Shown: positions 42,737 through 50,874 of the stretch, one piece after another
Position numbering within the stretch: the first letter of the stretch is position 1
Layout: every line of letters starts with the position of its first letter
Assembly (NCBI GenBank): GCA_016841675.1
Contig: JAENYQ010000003.1
Coordinates: forward strand, 1-64,000
DNA length: 64,000 nucleotides
Reading direction: 5' to 3'
Origin: Desulfotomaculum sp.
GTDB lineage: Bacteria; Bacillota; Desulfotomaculia; Desulfotomaculales; Desulfallaceae
The notes under the pieces: model-generated
What the model saw: only the letters and a program-made list of their open reading frames with translations
What the model was told of the DNA's origin: nothing
Database searches by the model: none
Program-made: the position numbers and the translations under genes

Positions 42737-43723
42737 ATGCAAGAAAAAGCGGATAGGGGACACGCTTCCGTTAAAGGAAAGGGGACACACCTCCTGCGGA
42801 GGAATGTCCCCGATGGAATGTCCTCAACTTATGAATGTCCCCAACTTATGAATGGCCCCGACGGTATGGCCCAGTTTATGGAGCGGCGCGGCCTGTTTAT
42901 GGGTGCGTGCGAGAGGTACGATGAGGCTAAAGTTGTCATCCTTGGTGCGCCGATGGATTTTACCGTTAGCTTTCGCCCCGGTACCCGGCTTGGGCCGGGA
43001 CGCGTCCGGGACGTTTCGGTAGGCTTGGAAGAATACAGTCCTTACCTGGACCGGGACCTAGCGGAATATTGCTATTATGACGCCGGGGATATAATAATGC
43101 CCATGGGCCACGCTGGCGAAAGTCTGCGCCGCCTGGAGTTGGTAATTAAAAAAATGCTGGGGGATGGGAAGTTTCCGCTGGTTTTGGGTGGAGAACACTT
43201 AATCACCCAGGCCTGTGTCAAGGCGGTAGCAGAAAAATACCCGGGCTTGGTGGTGCTGCATTTCGACGCTCACGCAGACTTGCGCGAGGATTACCTGGGC
43301 GAAGCCCTGTCCCATGCCACGGTAATGCGCCGGGTGGTAGAAATAGTGGGGGGGGGGAACGTCTTCCAGTTTGGCATTCGTTCCGGCACCAGGGATGAGT
43401 TTGCTTTCGCCCGCCAAAACACTAACTTTTTTCCCTTCGAAGTGCTGGAGCCGCTCAGAAAAAATTTACCCCTCTTGCGCGAATGCCCGGTTTATGTTAC
43501 TATTGATATCGATGTTGTTGACCCGGCTTTTGCTCCTGGTACCGGCACGCCTGAGCCGGGTGGGTGCATGACCGCTGAAATAATTGAGGCGGTGCACTTG
43601 CTTCAAAGACTAAATGTGGTTGGCATGGACTTGGTGGAAGTGTGTCCGGTTTATGACCAATCCGAGCGAACCAGTCTGTTAGCGGCCAAACTGGTCCGGG
43701 AAAGTATTTTGTCATTTGGGTAA
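42737..43723 (+). CDS. speB: Agmatinase with an in-frame palindromic repeat near its N-terminus
   Basis: Hydrolyses agmatine to putrescine and urea; ureohydrolase fold. Mn ligands are in LVLGGEHLITQACV, HFDAHADLREDY and TIDIDVVDPAFAPGTGTPEP. 328 residues counted from ATG 42737, which has GGGGAG nine bases upstream. Residues about 5-45 are encoded by a repeat element (42748-42871) and read RGHASVKGKGTHLLRRNVPD and so on; the normal enzyme begins near RRGLFMGACERYDEA. Without the insert it would be about 287 residues, the family norm. Initiation at ATG 42866 (MAQFMERRG) would skip the insert but has no clear ribosome site. Confidence 0.9.
   Translation: MQEKADRGHASVKGKGTHLLRRNVPDGMSSTYECPQLMNGPDGMAQFMERRGLFMGACERYDEAKVVILGAPMDFTVSFRPGTRLGPGRVRDVSVGLEEYSPYLDRDLAEYCYYDAGDIIMPMGHAGESLRRLELVIKKMLGDGKFPLVLGGEHLITQACVKAVAEKYPGLVVLHFDAHADLREDYLGEALSHATVMRRVVEIVGGGNVFQFGIRSGTRDEFAFARQNTNFFPFEVLEPLRKNLPLLRECPVYVTIDIDVVDPAFAPGTGTPEPGGCMTAEIIEAVHLLQRLNVVGMDLVEVCPVYDQSERTSLLAAKLVRESILSFG
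42748..42871. repeat. In-gene palindromic repeat, speB copy
   Basis: Begins AGCGGATAGGGGACAC, the same entry sequence as in addA. It has one 25-nt left unit, a central hairpin GGGGACA-CA-CCTCC-TGC-GGAGG-AA-TGTCCCC, and right units of 14 and 17 nt ending in TCCTC, GTCCCC and GGCCCC. The whole stretch lacks stop codons in the reading frame of speB. Confidence 0.88.
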
Positions 43724-43744
43724 CAACAAATACAAAAATTTCAT

Positions 43745-43773
43745 TTGACATGAGAGTCGAAATTTTGTATACT
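43745..43773 (+). promoter_or_regulatory. Sigma-A promoter of the tRNA-Asp-Phe-Gly operon
   Basis: TTGACA, 17 bp, TATACT: an almost perfect match to the housekeeping consensus, 65 bp upstream of tRNA-Asp. Confidence 0.85.
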
Positions 43774-43837
43774 TGAGAATGTCAGCGCATGGGAGAAACA
43801 ATGAAATCACCCGTCGCCCGAAAGAGTTTGGTAACTT

Positions 43838-43914
43838 GGAGCTGTGGTGTAGCGGTCTAACATGCCGGCCTGTCAAGCCGGAGATCGCGGGTTCGATTCC
43901 CGTCAGCTCCGCCA
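43838..43914 (+). tRNA. tRNA-Asp (GTC)
   Basis: Complete cloverleaf of 77 nt with the acceptor GGAGCTG / CAGCTCC, anticodon GTC at 43872-43874, TTCGATTCC T-loop and an encoded CCA end. Confidence 0.97.
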
Positions 43915-43918
43915 AAAT

Positions 43919-43994
<76 letters not shown>

Positions 43995-44007
43995 GTAAGC
44001 ATAATGT

Positions 44008-44082
44008 GCGGAAGTAGCTCAGTGGTAGAGCATCGCCTTGCCAAGGCGAGGGTCGAGGGTTCGAATCCCTTCTTCCGCTCCA
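44008..44082 (+). tRNA. tRNA-Gly (GCC)
   Basis: Acceptor GCGGAAG / CTTCCGC, anticodon GCC at 44040-44042, T-loop TTCGAATCC, encoded CCA (75 nt). Last tRNA of this operon. Confidence 0.97.
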
Positions 44083-44098
44083 CACTTTTAAACGGAAG

Positions 44099-44129
44099 GT
44101 TCTGGACAAAATCCGGAGCTTTTTTATAT
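44099..44129 (+). terminator. Terminator of the three-tRNA operon
   Basis: GTTCTGGA caaaa TCCGGAGC, eight pairs including G-T, followed by TTTTTTAT. Confidence 0.75.
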
Positions 44130-44277
44130 GTATTTAGGGGTTTTGGTGGTTAAATACTACGCATTGTTTAAACGGGTTAATTGTATACCTTCTAACATTA
44201 GGGATTAAGAAAACTAAGTAAAAATGGTATGGGTAGGCGACCGAGTTAATTTGGTTGTGCCCGGGCAGTAATTACCC

Positions 44278-44306
44278 TTGACTGGACCAGAGTGATTTGT
44301 TATTAT
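44278..44306 (+). promoter_or_regulatory. Sigma-A promoter of tRNA-Cys
   Basis: TTGACT, 17 bp, TATTAT; 32 bp before the tRNA. Confidence 0.75.
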
Positions 44307-44337
44307 AGTTAATGCAGCGTGCAGAGCAATATAAGTT

Positions 44338-44412
44338 GGCGACATAGCCAAGCGGTAAGGCAGAGGACTGCAAATCCTCGATTCCCCGGTTCAAATCCGG
44401 GTGTCGCCTCCA
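44338..44412 (+). tRNA. tRNA-Cys (GCA)
   Basis: Acceptor GGCGACA / TGTCGCC, anticodon GCA at 44370-44372, T-loop TTCAAATCC, encoded CCA (75 nt). Transcribed from its own promoter. Confidence 0.97.
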
Positions 44413-44423
44413 CAAAAGAAAAG

Positions 44424-44458
44424 ACGGCTTTCTCGATAAAAGAGAGGGCCGTTTTTTT
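44424..44458 (+). terminator. Terminator of tRNA-Cys
   Basis: ACGGC-ttt-CTC / GAG-agg-GCCGT followed by TTTTTTT. A second copy of this hairpin, without the T-run, is at 45049-45077. Confidence 0.8.
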
Positions 44459-44624
44459 ATTGTGTTTTTTAATATAATCCACCGACCATTAATTGCTCCC
44501 TGCAGGACAGTGGACCCCAACCAGAAGGGGGTATGTCAAAACCGCTTAAAGTGACTGCTGTTTACCTGCGGTGTTTATTATCCTGGTGTGTTGACGAAGG
44601 CATTTGCCTGCAAATTTGACTACA

Positions 44625-44665
44625 TTAATGGGTTCACGCATCACATTGATGCGTGAACCCATTAA
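44625..44665. repeat. Perfect 19-bp hairpin in a gene-free gap
   Basis: TTAATGGGTTCACGCATCA, loop CAT, exact complement. It lies in the 700-bp gap 44413-45119 that otherwise contains no recognisable gene. No T-run, so more likely a repeat element or protein-binding palindrome than a terminator. Confidence 0.8.
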
Positions 44666-45048
44666 ATGTTTTGGTGCTTTTCTAAGATATATGTATGTTA
44701 AGCAATCTCTGGTTTTAGTTTTGTCATTCACGCCAGATCTCGAAAACCCGCCAGGTCCAATAAATTCAAGGCTTTGGCCTGTTTTTCGTTTTAAACCGGA
44801 GTTTATGTTCAGTATTAAACTGGGGCTAAATGGGGTACAGCTTAGTTGCGAACAGCCTGATTGGCGGTTTTGACTATTGTTTGGGCTTTCCTGGCGGATA
44901 GTAATACGGCGGAGTTTTCAGCCAACCTCTTTTTCTCATTAGGGGCAAGAAGTAGGCCCCATATTTAACTCTGTTAAGGAAAAACCGCAACCATAAACTT
45001 GCTATATCCGAACGAATAGACTGGGATAGCCCGCCTGTGCAAAGAAAA

Positions 45049-45077
45049 ACGGCTTTCTCATCAAAAGAGAAGGCCGT
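45049..45077. repeat. Second copy of the tRNA-Cys terminator hairpin
   Basis: ACGGCTTTCTCATCAAAAGA followed by GAAGGCCGT; more than 85 percent like 44424-44452 including the AAAGAAAA before it. Suggests a local duplication of tRNA-flanking DNA. Confidence 0.65.
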
Positions 45078-45119
45078 GTTGTCAGGTTAATACAATTGAT
45101 GCTTTGGAGCCTACTAAAT

Positions 45120-45836
45120 TTAATAACCTGAGGCCTCATCGTTCAGGTAATAACCGGCGGGAAAACTCTGGTCCTGAAGGATCAGCAGTTTCTCAAATAA
45201 AACTACTCCTACGCCTTCCTTAATCTCACGCTTTTCGAAGTAGTCCGAGTTTTTATCTTTGTAAACCACGGTGTAAATATCAACCCGGTCAACGTTCTTA
45301 ACATCTTCGATGGTGCATTCCAGGTCTGTTTCTAGATTATCCCGGGAAATCACTTTTTGTGTCCACCGGGTGCCTTTTTCCAGCGGCGTTTTAATTAGGT
45401 CCAGGCGGTCATAATTCGAATCCAGCATGGCATCTTCCTGTTTCGTTTGGGTCAGCACTCCGTTAGCGATGGTGTACACAATTTGAAGGTGGAAGTCTCT
45501 GTCCTTGGCTTCGCCGCCGGACGGGTCATCAACCTCGCCCTCAATGTCATAGACAAAAACGGTATTTTTTTTGTCTATGGTTTTAATGGTCATCCGGTGA
45601 CCATATTCGGCAAAGCCATTATAATACCATGTGTAACCTTCCCTAGAAGGGAGCAGAGTAGCTAGTTGGCGGTTTTGTTCATTATCTCGATTTTCTGCGG
45701 GCATTGGCCCGCGTGGTTGCTGATTTTGGTCATTCTGAGCAGGGGGGCGCTGGAGATTGCATCCCACTAGTGGGGTTCCCAACGCTAAGAGCACAAGAAA
45801 CGATATAATAATCATTTTACGTATAGGGTAAAGCAA
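45120..45836 (-). CDS. Lipoprotein of unknown function
   Basis: 238 residues. Signal peptide with lipobox LGTPLVGC, then a Gln/Asn/Pro-rich linker, then a beta-rich domain: YTWYYNGFAEYGHRMTIKTI, LIKTPLEKGTRWTQKV and GVGVVLFEKLLILQDQSFPA. The pattern 'EGYTWYYxGFAEYxHxM' recurs in exported proteins of related anaerobes; function unknown. The start is TTG at 45836, right after GGAGGTGA; ATG at 45815 is an alternative. Confidence 0.75.
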   Translation of the reverse strand: MLYPIRKMIIISFLVLLALGTPLVGCNLQRPPAQNDQNQQPRGPMPAENRDNEQNRQLATLLPSREGYTWYYNGFAEYGHRMTIKTIDKKNTVFVYDIEGEVDDPSGGEAKDRDFHLQIVYTIANGVLTQTKQEDAMLDSNYDRLDLIKTPLEKGTRWTQKVISRDNLETDLECTIEDVKNVDRVDIYTVVYKDKNSDYFEKREIKEGVGVVLFEKLLILQDQSFPAGYYLNDEASGY

Positions 45837-46479
45837 ATACTCACCTCCAGAATTAAGCTTAAGCTGCACGGTTTGCTGCCCGCGCTTGCGCCGCACCGTT
45901 ACACTTACTTACACCGCCAATGCCCCAGTTGTCGGTTTCTATTTCTTCAATAACAACCTTGAAACAACCATTGTGGTTTCGGTTGGTAGGCCTGGTTATA
46001 GGCTGTTGCCTTTGTTCGGTTGCAGCACCATACGAAAGGCATCAACAGACCTCATGAATTGTGTTACAGGGGAAATTTTGCCCATTAATCAAAGATTATA
46101 TCATAATCATAAATGATATTAAGCTTCCGTTATAATCTACAGCTATGTTTTAAAGCAAGGAGCAATAATGATCGAAGTTGACTTGTTTATTAAGGGGGCT
46201 CACTGAGGTTAAGTTCTGGTTTTACATCCTCTGATGCTAGGAAAACCGGCATACGTTATGCAGTAATTTTTTTTGTACATGACGAGGTTTTGTCACACAT
46301 TGAGCGTTGAATATGTTATATAAATGATGGGTAAAAAGAGGCTGTTTTACATAAGCATTTTGGACACGGTAACATTTGTTTTTAATTTGGTAAAGTTGAG
46401 CGATCTATCTTCTTCTTGCGGGGGTGATAATAGGTATTCCGAACCAGTTGACTAACTAAAAACATGGGGGTGTAAAAAA
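45837..46479. other. Gap upstream of two divergent secreted-protein genes
   Basis: About 640 bp without a convincing gene. It must hold the promoters of the flanking genes, but no clean -35/-10 pair was found. A 12-codon frame after AAGGAG at 46158 is too short to call. Confidence 0.3.
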
Positions 46480-47751
46480 TTGGGTAAAAAGCCTTTACTG
46501 GTTATCATTTTGGCATTAATGCTGTCACTGGTTGCTATTGCGCCGGCCACAGCATCTGACAGGTCTAACTTGATTGTTAACGGTGAAGCAGCCGGGATGT
46601 TTGATGTTTACGGGGAAAACGGTATCAGCATGCTCCCCGCTGAAGCATTTGTTCGTATTGCCGGTGCTGATATAAGCTGGAATTCAGATACCAGCTTGAT
46701 TATTAACGAAAATGGCCAAACCTTAGCGTTGGTGGTAGACCAAAAAGAAGCCAAGCTTAACGGTGAAAATGTTACTCTACCGGCCGTGCCGGCAATTGTG
46801 GCTGAACAGGTATACGTTCCACTGCGTTTTGTGGCCGGCACTTTTGGTTTTGATGTAATATGGGATGAACAGCAACGCCAAATCCTTTTGAATCGTGAGG
46901 AAACCAGGGATGATTTAACCCCGTTGGAAGTGGTGGTTAAATCTGGTGCTGTTACTCAGGAGATTAATACCTATAGTATGGATGGAAATATTAATATGAT
47001 TATGGATGTCCAATCAGACGGGACAAATGCTACTGCAGCACCCATGGATATGGATGTGCAGCTAAAGGGTCAGATTCAAAATGACCCGATGCAGGTTTAT
47101 ATGCGACAAGTAATCACAGCCGCTGCCGAAACTGGAATGCCTGAAATGGCAGTGGAGACCTACATGACTGCTGACAAAATGTATATCAATGTGCCGGAAC
47201 AGGGCTGGATAGTCCAGGATATGCCTTTTAGCCCGGAGCTTTGGCAGCAGCAGCAAGACATTCAGTCTAATCCCATTCAGGCCGCCCAGCAAATGAAGGA
47301 AATGGGCATGTTCATGAACTTCGGCAATGATGTAACTGTGGAGGGGCAAGATTACTACGTGGTCAACGCGACATTGGATATGGAAAAATTTCGTGAAGGA
47401 ATGCCCCAGATGATGCAGCAGGTTTTGCAGGGCATATCCGGACCGGGTGATAACCCCGAGCAGGTTAAGGCAATGCAGCAAATGATCGAAAGCATGGAGA
47501 TTGAATACTACTATACTGTGCTGATTAACAAGGAAACCTTGATTACTGATATTATTAAACTTAACGCTCGGATTAAAATGGACGTTGAAGCCTCTCAAAC
47601 AGAAACCGGTGCAGTTAGTGGTAGCGAATTACAGGTTCCGAAAGCATTTAAGCTGGACATGAAGATGAGCGGAGATATTAAAGTTACCGACCCGGGCATA
47701 CCTTTTAACGCACCTGATGTCAGCGATGCCATGGAAATGACAGCCGAGTAA
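46480..47751 (+). CDS. Secreted protein with copper amine oxidase N-terminal-like domain
   Basis: 423 residues. The signal peptide ends IAPATAS. Residues about 30-135 match the Cu_amine_oxidN1 stalk domain common in Firmicute exported proteins (LIVNGEAAGMFDVYGENGIS, YVPLRFVAGTFGFDVIWDEQ, RQILLNREE). The rest is a Met/Gln-rich, beta-strand domain with YMTADKMYINVPEQGWIVQD, resembling the LppX/DUF6612-like lipid-binding lipoproteins. It has no amine oxidase catalytic domain. The start is TTG at 46480. Probably cell-surface; function unknown. Confidence 0.78.
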   Translation: MGKKPLLVIILALMLSLVAIAPATASDRSNLIVNGEAAGMFDVYGENGISMLPAEAFVRIAGADISWNSDTSLIINENGQTLALVVDQKEAKLNGENVTLPAVPAIVAEQVYVPLRFVAGTFGFDVIWDEQQRQILLNREETRDDLTPLEVVVKSGAVTQEINTYSMDGNINMIMDVQSDGTNATAAPMDMDVQLKGQIQNDPMQVYMRQVITAAAETGMPEMAVETYMTADKMYINVPEQGWIVQDMPFSPELWQQQQDIQSNPIQAAQQMKEMGMFMNFGNDVTVEGQDYYVVNATLDMEKFREGMPQMMQQVLQGISGPGDNPEQVKAMQQMIESMEIEYYYTVLINKETLITDIIKLNARIKMDVEASQTETGAVSGSELQVPKAFKLDMKMSGDIKVTDPGIPFNAPDVSDAMEMTAE

Positions 47752-47757
47752 AACAAT

Positions 47758-47784
47758 TAGGGGCGCCGCTCATCGGCGCCCCTA
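47758..47784. terminator. Shared GC-rich hairpin between convergent genes
   Basis: TAGGGGCGCCG ctcat CGGCGCCCCTA, perfect 11-bp stem six bases after the stop of the upstream gene. The T-run is weak. Confidence 0.65.
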
Positions 47785-47805
47785 ATACTTTCCTGGGATT
47801 CCATG

Positions 47806-47922
47806 CTAGGCATCTAGTTTTCCGAAGAACGGGGTCATACCAAACACAAGCAGGATTAGGACGAGAAACAGGATAAAGCTACCGTCAAAATAGGGGGCGG
47901 TTGCGCCAGCGCCGTAAGCCAT
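47806..47922 (-). CDS. Very small membrane protein (38 aa), YjcZ-like
   Basis: ATG at 47922 behind AAGGAGG. The peptide begins MAYGAGATAPYFDG and continues with one hydrophobic helix, SFILFLVLILLVFG. The Gly/Ala-rich head plus single LFLVLILL helix resembles YjcZ-type sporulation micro-proteins of Firmicutes. Too short for gene finders but with good ribosome site and composition. Confidence 0.7.
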   Translation of the reverse strand: MAYGAGATAPYFDGSFILFLVLILLVFGMTPFFGKLDA

Positions 47923-48171
47923 CGATATACCTCCTTTGGCAAAGTTTTGCTTTAAGTAAAGCTATAATTCAATTTCATATTATTCACCTGTGATAAAAAC
48001 GTGACATTACAGCCCAAATTCACTGAACTTGTTTAAATCAAAAAAAATGGCTATTTATGAATGGTATTTTAACAAACACTGACCTTTTCAGGCCATCGCC
48101 GAATATCTTTAGGGAGCGAGTTAAATGAGGATGAACCAGTTGAATTAATATTATAATCAAGGGGATATTAT

Positions 48172-48252
48172 GTGGATCGCCGGGCAATAATATTAACACT
48201 GCTACTAGCAGTAACCAGCCTCCTAATTCTCTCTCAGCAAGCCCGCCTGTGA
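48172..48252 (+). CDS. Possible 26-aa membrane peptide overlapping a terminator
   Basis: GTG at 48172 with AAGGGGA upstream, stop TGA at 48250. The product begins MDRRAIILTLLLAVTSLLIL and ends SQQARL, one predicted membrane helix. The stop codon falls in the loop of the terminator at 48242, so translation and termination would interact. Could be a leader peptide or toxin-like micro-protein; the call is tentative. Confidence 0.45.
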   Translation: MDRRAIILTLLLAVTSLLILSQQARL

Positions 48253-48267
48253 AGGCGGGTTTTTTTC
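48242..48267 (+). terminator. Strong intrinsic terminator
   Basis: CCCGCCT gtga AGGCGGG followed by TTTTTTTTCTCC. There must be a transcript entering from the left, supporting a short transcription unit between 47990 and 48266. Confidence 0.9.
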
Positions 48268-48355
48268 TCCCTAACATAAACCTCGCAGTTTGATCTTGTG
48301 CATGCAGGATTTTTTCTTGGTGGGGTAAAAGTAATCAGGTGGGAGGGAGATTAAC

Positions 48356-48619
48356 ATGACCGAAAAAAAAAGTAGTTTGTCTCAACCTGTTCGCATTGTC
48401 ATGGCTACTGCTATGTGGGCAGTGATATTATGGTTCTTGTCTTTTGGACACCCCGTGATGGTGCCAATAACAAAGGCCATATTTATTGTTTTTGTAATTC
48501 CAACCGGGTTGGTGGAGTGGTATAAATACAGAGGCTTAATTAGCGAGAAGAGGGCCCCGGTGGTAAAGGTGGCTGGGATGGCTGTTTTTGGGGCGCTGTG
48601 GTACTTCTTCTTACAATAA
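48356..48619 (+). CDS. Small membrane protein (87 aa)
   Basis: ATG at 48356 with GGGAGGGAG upstream. Three hydrophobic stretches: IVMATAMWAVILWFLSFGHP, TKAIFIVFVIPTGLVEW and AGMAVFGALWYFFL. Family not recognised. Confidence 0.65.
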   Translation: MTEKKSSLSQPVRIVMATAMWAVILWFLSFGHPVMVPITKAIFIVFVIPTGLVEWYKYRGLISEKRAPVVKVAGMAVFGALWYFFLQ

Positions 48620-48660
48620 AGCAGTACTGAAACCTTTTGCGCATTCTTTTTAGGAAAATA

Positions 48661-48692
48661 AAAAAACCGCCCTCTTGAGTAAGCGGTTTTTT
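48661..48692. terminator. Bidirectional terminator
   Basis: AAAAAACCGC / GCGGTTTTTT with a 12-base loop between convergent small genes. Confidence 0.8.
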
Positions 48693-48733
48693 CTTCTTTT
48701 TGCATCTTATTGTTGCCGTTTGAACCGGTGTTT

Positions 48734-48883
48734 CTATTTGGGGAGTAGCGTGTAGGTTGCAGCAGCTGCAGCTAAGGCTGCGGCTAGAGCAAAAATGATC
48801 CATGTTAAGTCTCTTTTAACCCGAGCGACTAGTTTTTCCGGGTTTCTGTTTTCGGCCGGAAAGCTTACTTCGGTTTTAGCCAC
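48734..48883 (-). CDS. Small single-helix membrane protein (49 aa)
   Basis: GTG at 48883, eight bases after GGAGGTG. A charged N-terminal half (MAKTEVSFPAENRNPEKL) is followed by the Ala-rich helix WIIFALAAALAAAAATYTLL. Located 29 bp downstream of the GerMN-Gmad2 gene on the same strand, probably cotranscribed. Family not recognised. Confidence 0.65.
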   Translation of the reverse strand: MAKTEVSFPAENRNPEKLVARVKRDLTWIIFALAAALAAAAATYTLLPK

Positions 48884-48911
48884 GGTGTATTCACCTCCGT
48901 TGTTTCCGCTG

Positions 48912-49790
48912 TTACGGCCATTGTACAGGCACAGTAACTTTATCTTGTTCACTGCCGTCTTTGGGGCTGACCCAATAAACTTCAAGAGTACCTTTCCCCT
49001 CGGATGGTGGGTTGAACTTTAAGCTGGTTTCAAAATCTCCTCTTCCTGGTGCGCCTTCTGATGCCGTAACGGTACTTTCGTCCAATATTTTACCGGCATT
49101 ATCCGATAGGCGAATCTGTACCGTTCCTTCATACACCCGAGCGCTGCCATTAATTAACAATGGTATGCCTACTACCTGGTTTTCTGATGGGTGGGTTACC
49201 CAAATGGCAGGTTCATATACCCTGGAAAGATCCCTGGTGAAAGGCTGGTCATAAAGGCCAATATGCCCCCACCAATCCTTGGCCGGGCCTTCTGCGCTGC
49301 CCTCAACTTGGAAAGCCACTTTTTCAATGTTCGGAAACTCAGTGAGCGTGTTGACTACGCTTTGAATACCCAGTGCCTCACCACTGGAACCGACGTTCGA
49401 GTTGTATAACACTTCTTTGCTGAAATTAATAGTGGCTAGACCTTTTTCGATGGTGATATCGAGTACCTTGGTGTCCAATGGGAATATGCTTTTTTCATCG
49501 TTAATCAGTGTTTCAACAGCTGCTTGGGCTACCTGTTCAGTTTGGGGAACCATTCGTTCTTCCCGCACCAAGTATGCGTCATCGGCGGTAAATTTTACGA
49601 AATAGACGTTTAAACTAATGTCTGCTTGTTCCTGTACACCGTTATTCTTCTTCTCTGAGTCATTGGTGGTGTCGTTGTTACTGTCTGTGTCCCGACTCAA
49701 TGAGCAACCTGCAACATTTAGTGATACAAGCAAGACCAGCAATAAGAACAAACACTTTCGCAGTGCTGTTCTGGTACCTGATATGTACAA
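48912..49790 (-). CDS. GerMN and Gmad2 domain lipoprotein
   Basis: 292 residues. Lipobox LVSLNVAGC; Asp/Asn-rich linker; GerMN domain about 55-165 (LNVYFVKFTADDAYLVREER, LATINFSKEVLYN, SVVNTLTEFPNIEKVAFQVE); then an immunoglobulin-like Gmad2 domain about 195-292 (IWVTHPSENQVVGIPLLING, GTLEVYWVSPKDGSEQDKVT). This domain pair occurs in Firmicute spore and cell-wall associated lipoproteins. TTG start at 49790. Second GerMN protein of the window. Confidence 0.85.
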   Translation of the reverse strand: MYISGTRTALRKCLFLLLVLLVSLNVAGCSLSRDTDSNNDTTNDSEKKNNGVQEQADISLNVYFVKFTADDAYLVREERMVPQTEQVAQAAVETLINDEKSIFPLDTKVLDITIEKGLATINFSKEVLYNSNVGSSGEALGIQSVVNTLTEFPNIEKVAFQVEGSAEGPAKDWWGHIGLYDQPFTRDLSRVYEPAIWVTHPSENQVVGIPLLINGSARVYEGTVQIRLSDNAGKILDESTVTASEGAPGRGDFETSLKFNPPSEGKGTLEVYWVSPKDGSEQDKVTVPVQWP

Positions 49791-49988
49791 TATGTCCCAC
49801 TTCCTTTAGCTGCATATTTATTAGTATAACATTAATACAGCAACTTTTCCATAGTTGTGGACATTCCTCAATGGAATTAATTCCCAAGTTGGGGATATTT
49901 ACCCTTACCCTCTTTTCCTTTATAACAAGAAAACCCCGGCATGCCGCGTCGGGGCTAAGTTTAATACAATGACTAAAATTGTCTGGGC

Positions 49989-50153
49989 TTAATCATAGGG
50001 GGTGTAACTGTGATGAGCGGTCACCTTGCCGTTAGCATAATGTTCCAGGGTTTTCATTGATTCCTTAATTTGGTTGGCGAAAAATCCGGATAGAATCCCT
50101 ACCAAAGCCATAATGCCCATTATAATGTAAAATATGTTCCAGTACTGATCCAA
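49989..50153 (-). CDS. Small membrane protein (54 aa)
   Basis: TTG at 50153, about seven bases after AAGGAGG. One membrane helix (IFYIIMGIMALVGILSGFFA) is followed by a polar tail ending HHSYTPYD. Stop TAA at 49989. A CCCCG/CGGGG hairpin at 49935-49953 follows. Family not recognised. Confidence 0.65.
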   Translation of the reverse strand: MDQYWNIFYIIMGIMALVGILSGFFANQIKESMKTLEHYANGKVTAHHSYTPYD

Positions 50154-50325
50154 CAGTTTTCCTCCTTCCCGTAGCGGGTGAGTTTATATTAAATTTATCA
50201 TTTATAGAGCTAATAAGTCAACGATTTATATGCTAGTGAAGCATACCTTTTCTGTGTTTACTGCTAATGTTAGTCAATCACGGTGTTTTGGCTGCGGTTG
50301 GCTATCCGGGTGGTATAGTTTACAT

Positions 50326-50354
50326 TTGCGCAAACTCGACAAATGATTTATAAT
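50326..50354 (+). promoter_or_regulatory. Promoter of the RNase P RNA gene
   Basis: TTGCGC, 17 bp, TATAAT; the -10 is perfect and lies about 20 bp before the RNA. Confidence 0.7.
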
Positions 50355-50375
50355 GCATAGTGTATCAATTGAATA

Positions 50376-50740
50376 GAGCCAGAGTACGGTGAGCAGTCGC
50401 TGCCAAACGGTATATTGCCGTATGGTAGAGGAAAGTCGAGACACGCACACCGGATGTCTATGGACAAACGGTGTAGTACGGCGCCCGGCGTAAGCCGGGG
50501 CAGGGCGACCTGACGACGGTAAAATAGACCCCTTGGGTTTTAAGTAACCGTAAAGTGCCACAGAAACTAAGTCACCGGGCAACCGGTGAGTGCAAGGGTA
50601 AACTCCGCCAGCGTGCAACCCAAATAGGCGGTCTTTGAACCGCGGGTAGGGGCACCCCGTTGAGGGGAGGCAGACCGGAAGGTTTGCCTAGATAGATGAT
50701 TGCTGAAACAGAATCTCGCTTACAGCCGTACTCTGGTTTT
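50376..50740 (+). ncRNA. rnpB: RNase P RNA (catalytic RNA for tRNA 5' processing)
   Basis: Conserved core elements in order: GAGGAAAGTC near the 5' part, the CACAGAAA-type core (GCCACAGAAACTAAG), AGGGTAAACTCC-type P10/11 segment and the closing AGATGATTGCTGAAACAG. The ends pair as CCAGAGTACGG (50379) with CCGTACTCTGG (50727), forming P1. Followed by TTTTTTTA. Processes the precursors of the tRNAs, several of which lie 6 kb upstream. Confidence 0.93.
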
Positions 50741-50837
50741 TTTATATATTTGCATTTTTAGGTTAACATTTCAGTACGAACTAAGATTAAACATTGCCGT
50801 GGCAAAAAGATTAACAATACACTTTCTTACAAATTTT

Positions 50838-50866
50838 GTGACAATGCGCTATTTTTATGTTATAAT
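50838..50866 (+). promoter_or_regulatory. Promoter of the 6S-like RNA
   Basis: GTGACA, 17 bp, TATAAT: 5/6 and 6/6 matches to the sigma-A consensus. Confidence 0.75.
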
Positions 50867-50874
50867 GCAGTTGA

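Noticed and set aside
46168-46206. 12-codon frame after AAGGAG
   Set aside because: Too short to support as a gene or leader peptide.
46480-47751. A copper amine oxidase enzyme
   Set aside because: Only the N-terminal stalk-like domain is present; no catalytic domain or topaquinone motif.
50274-50618. Open frame antisense to the RNase P RNA
   Set aside because: Shadow of a conserved RNA; no coding features.
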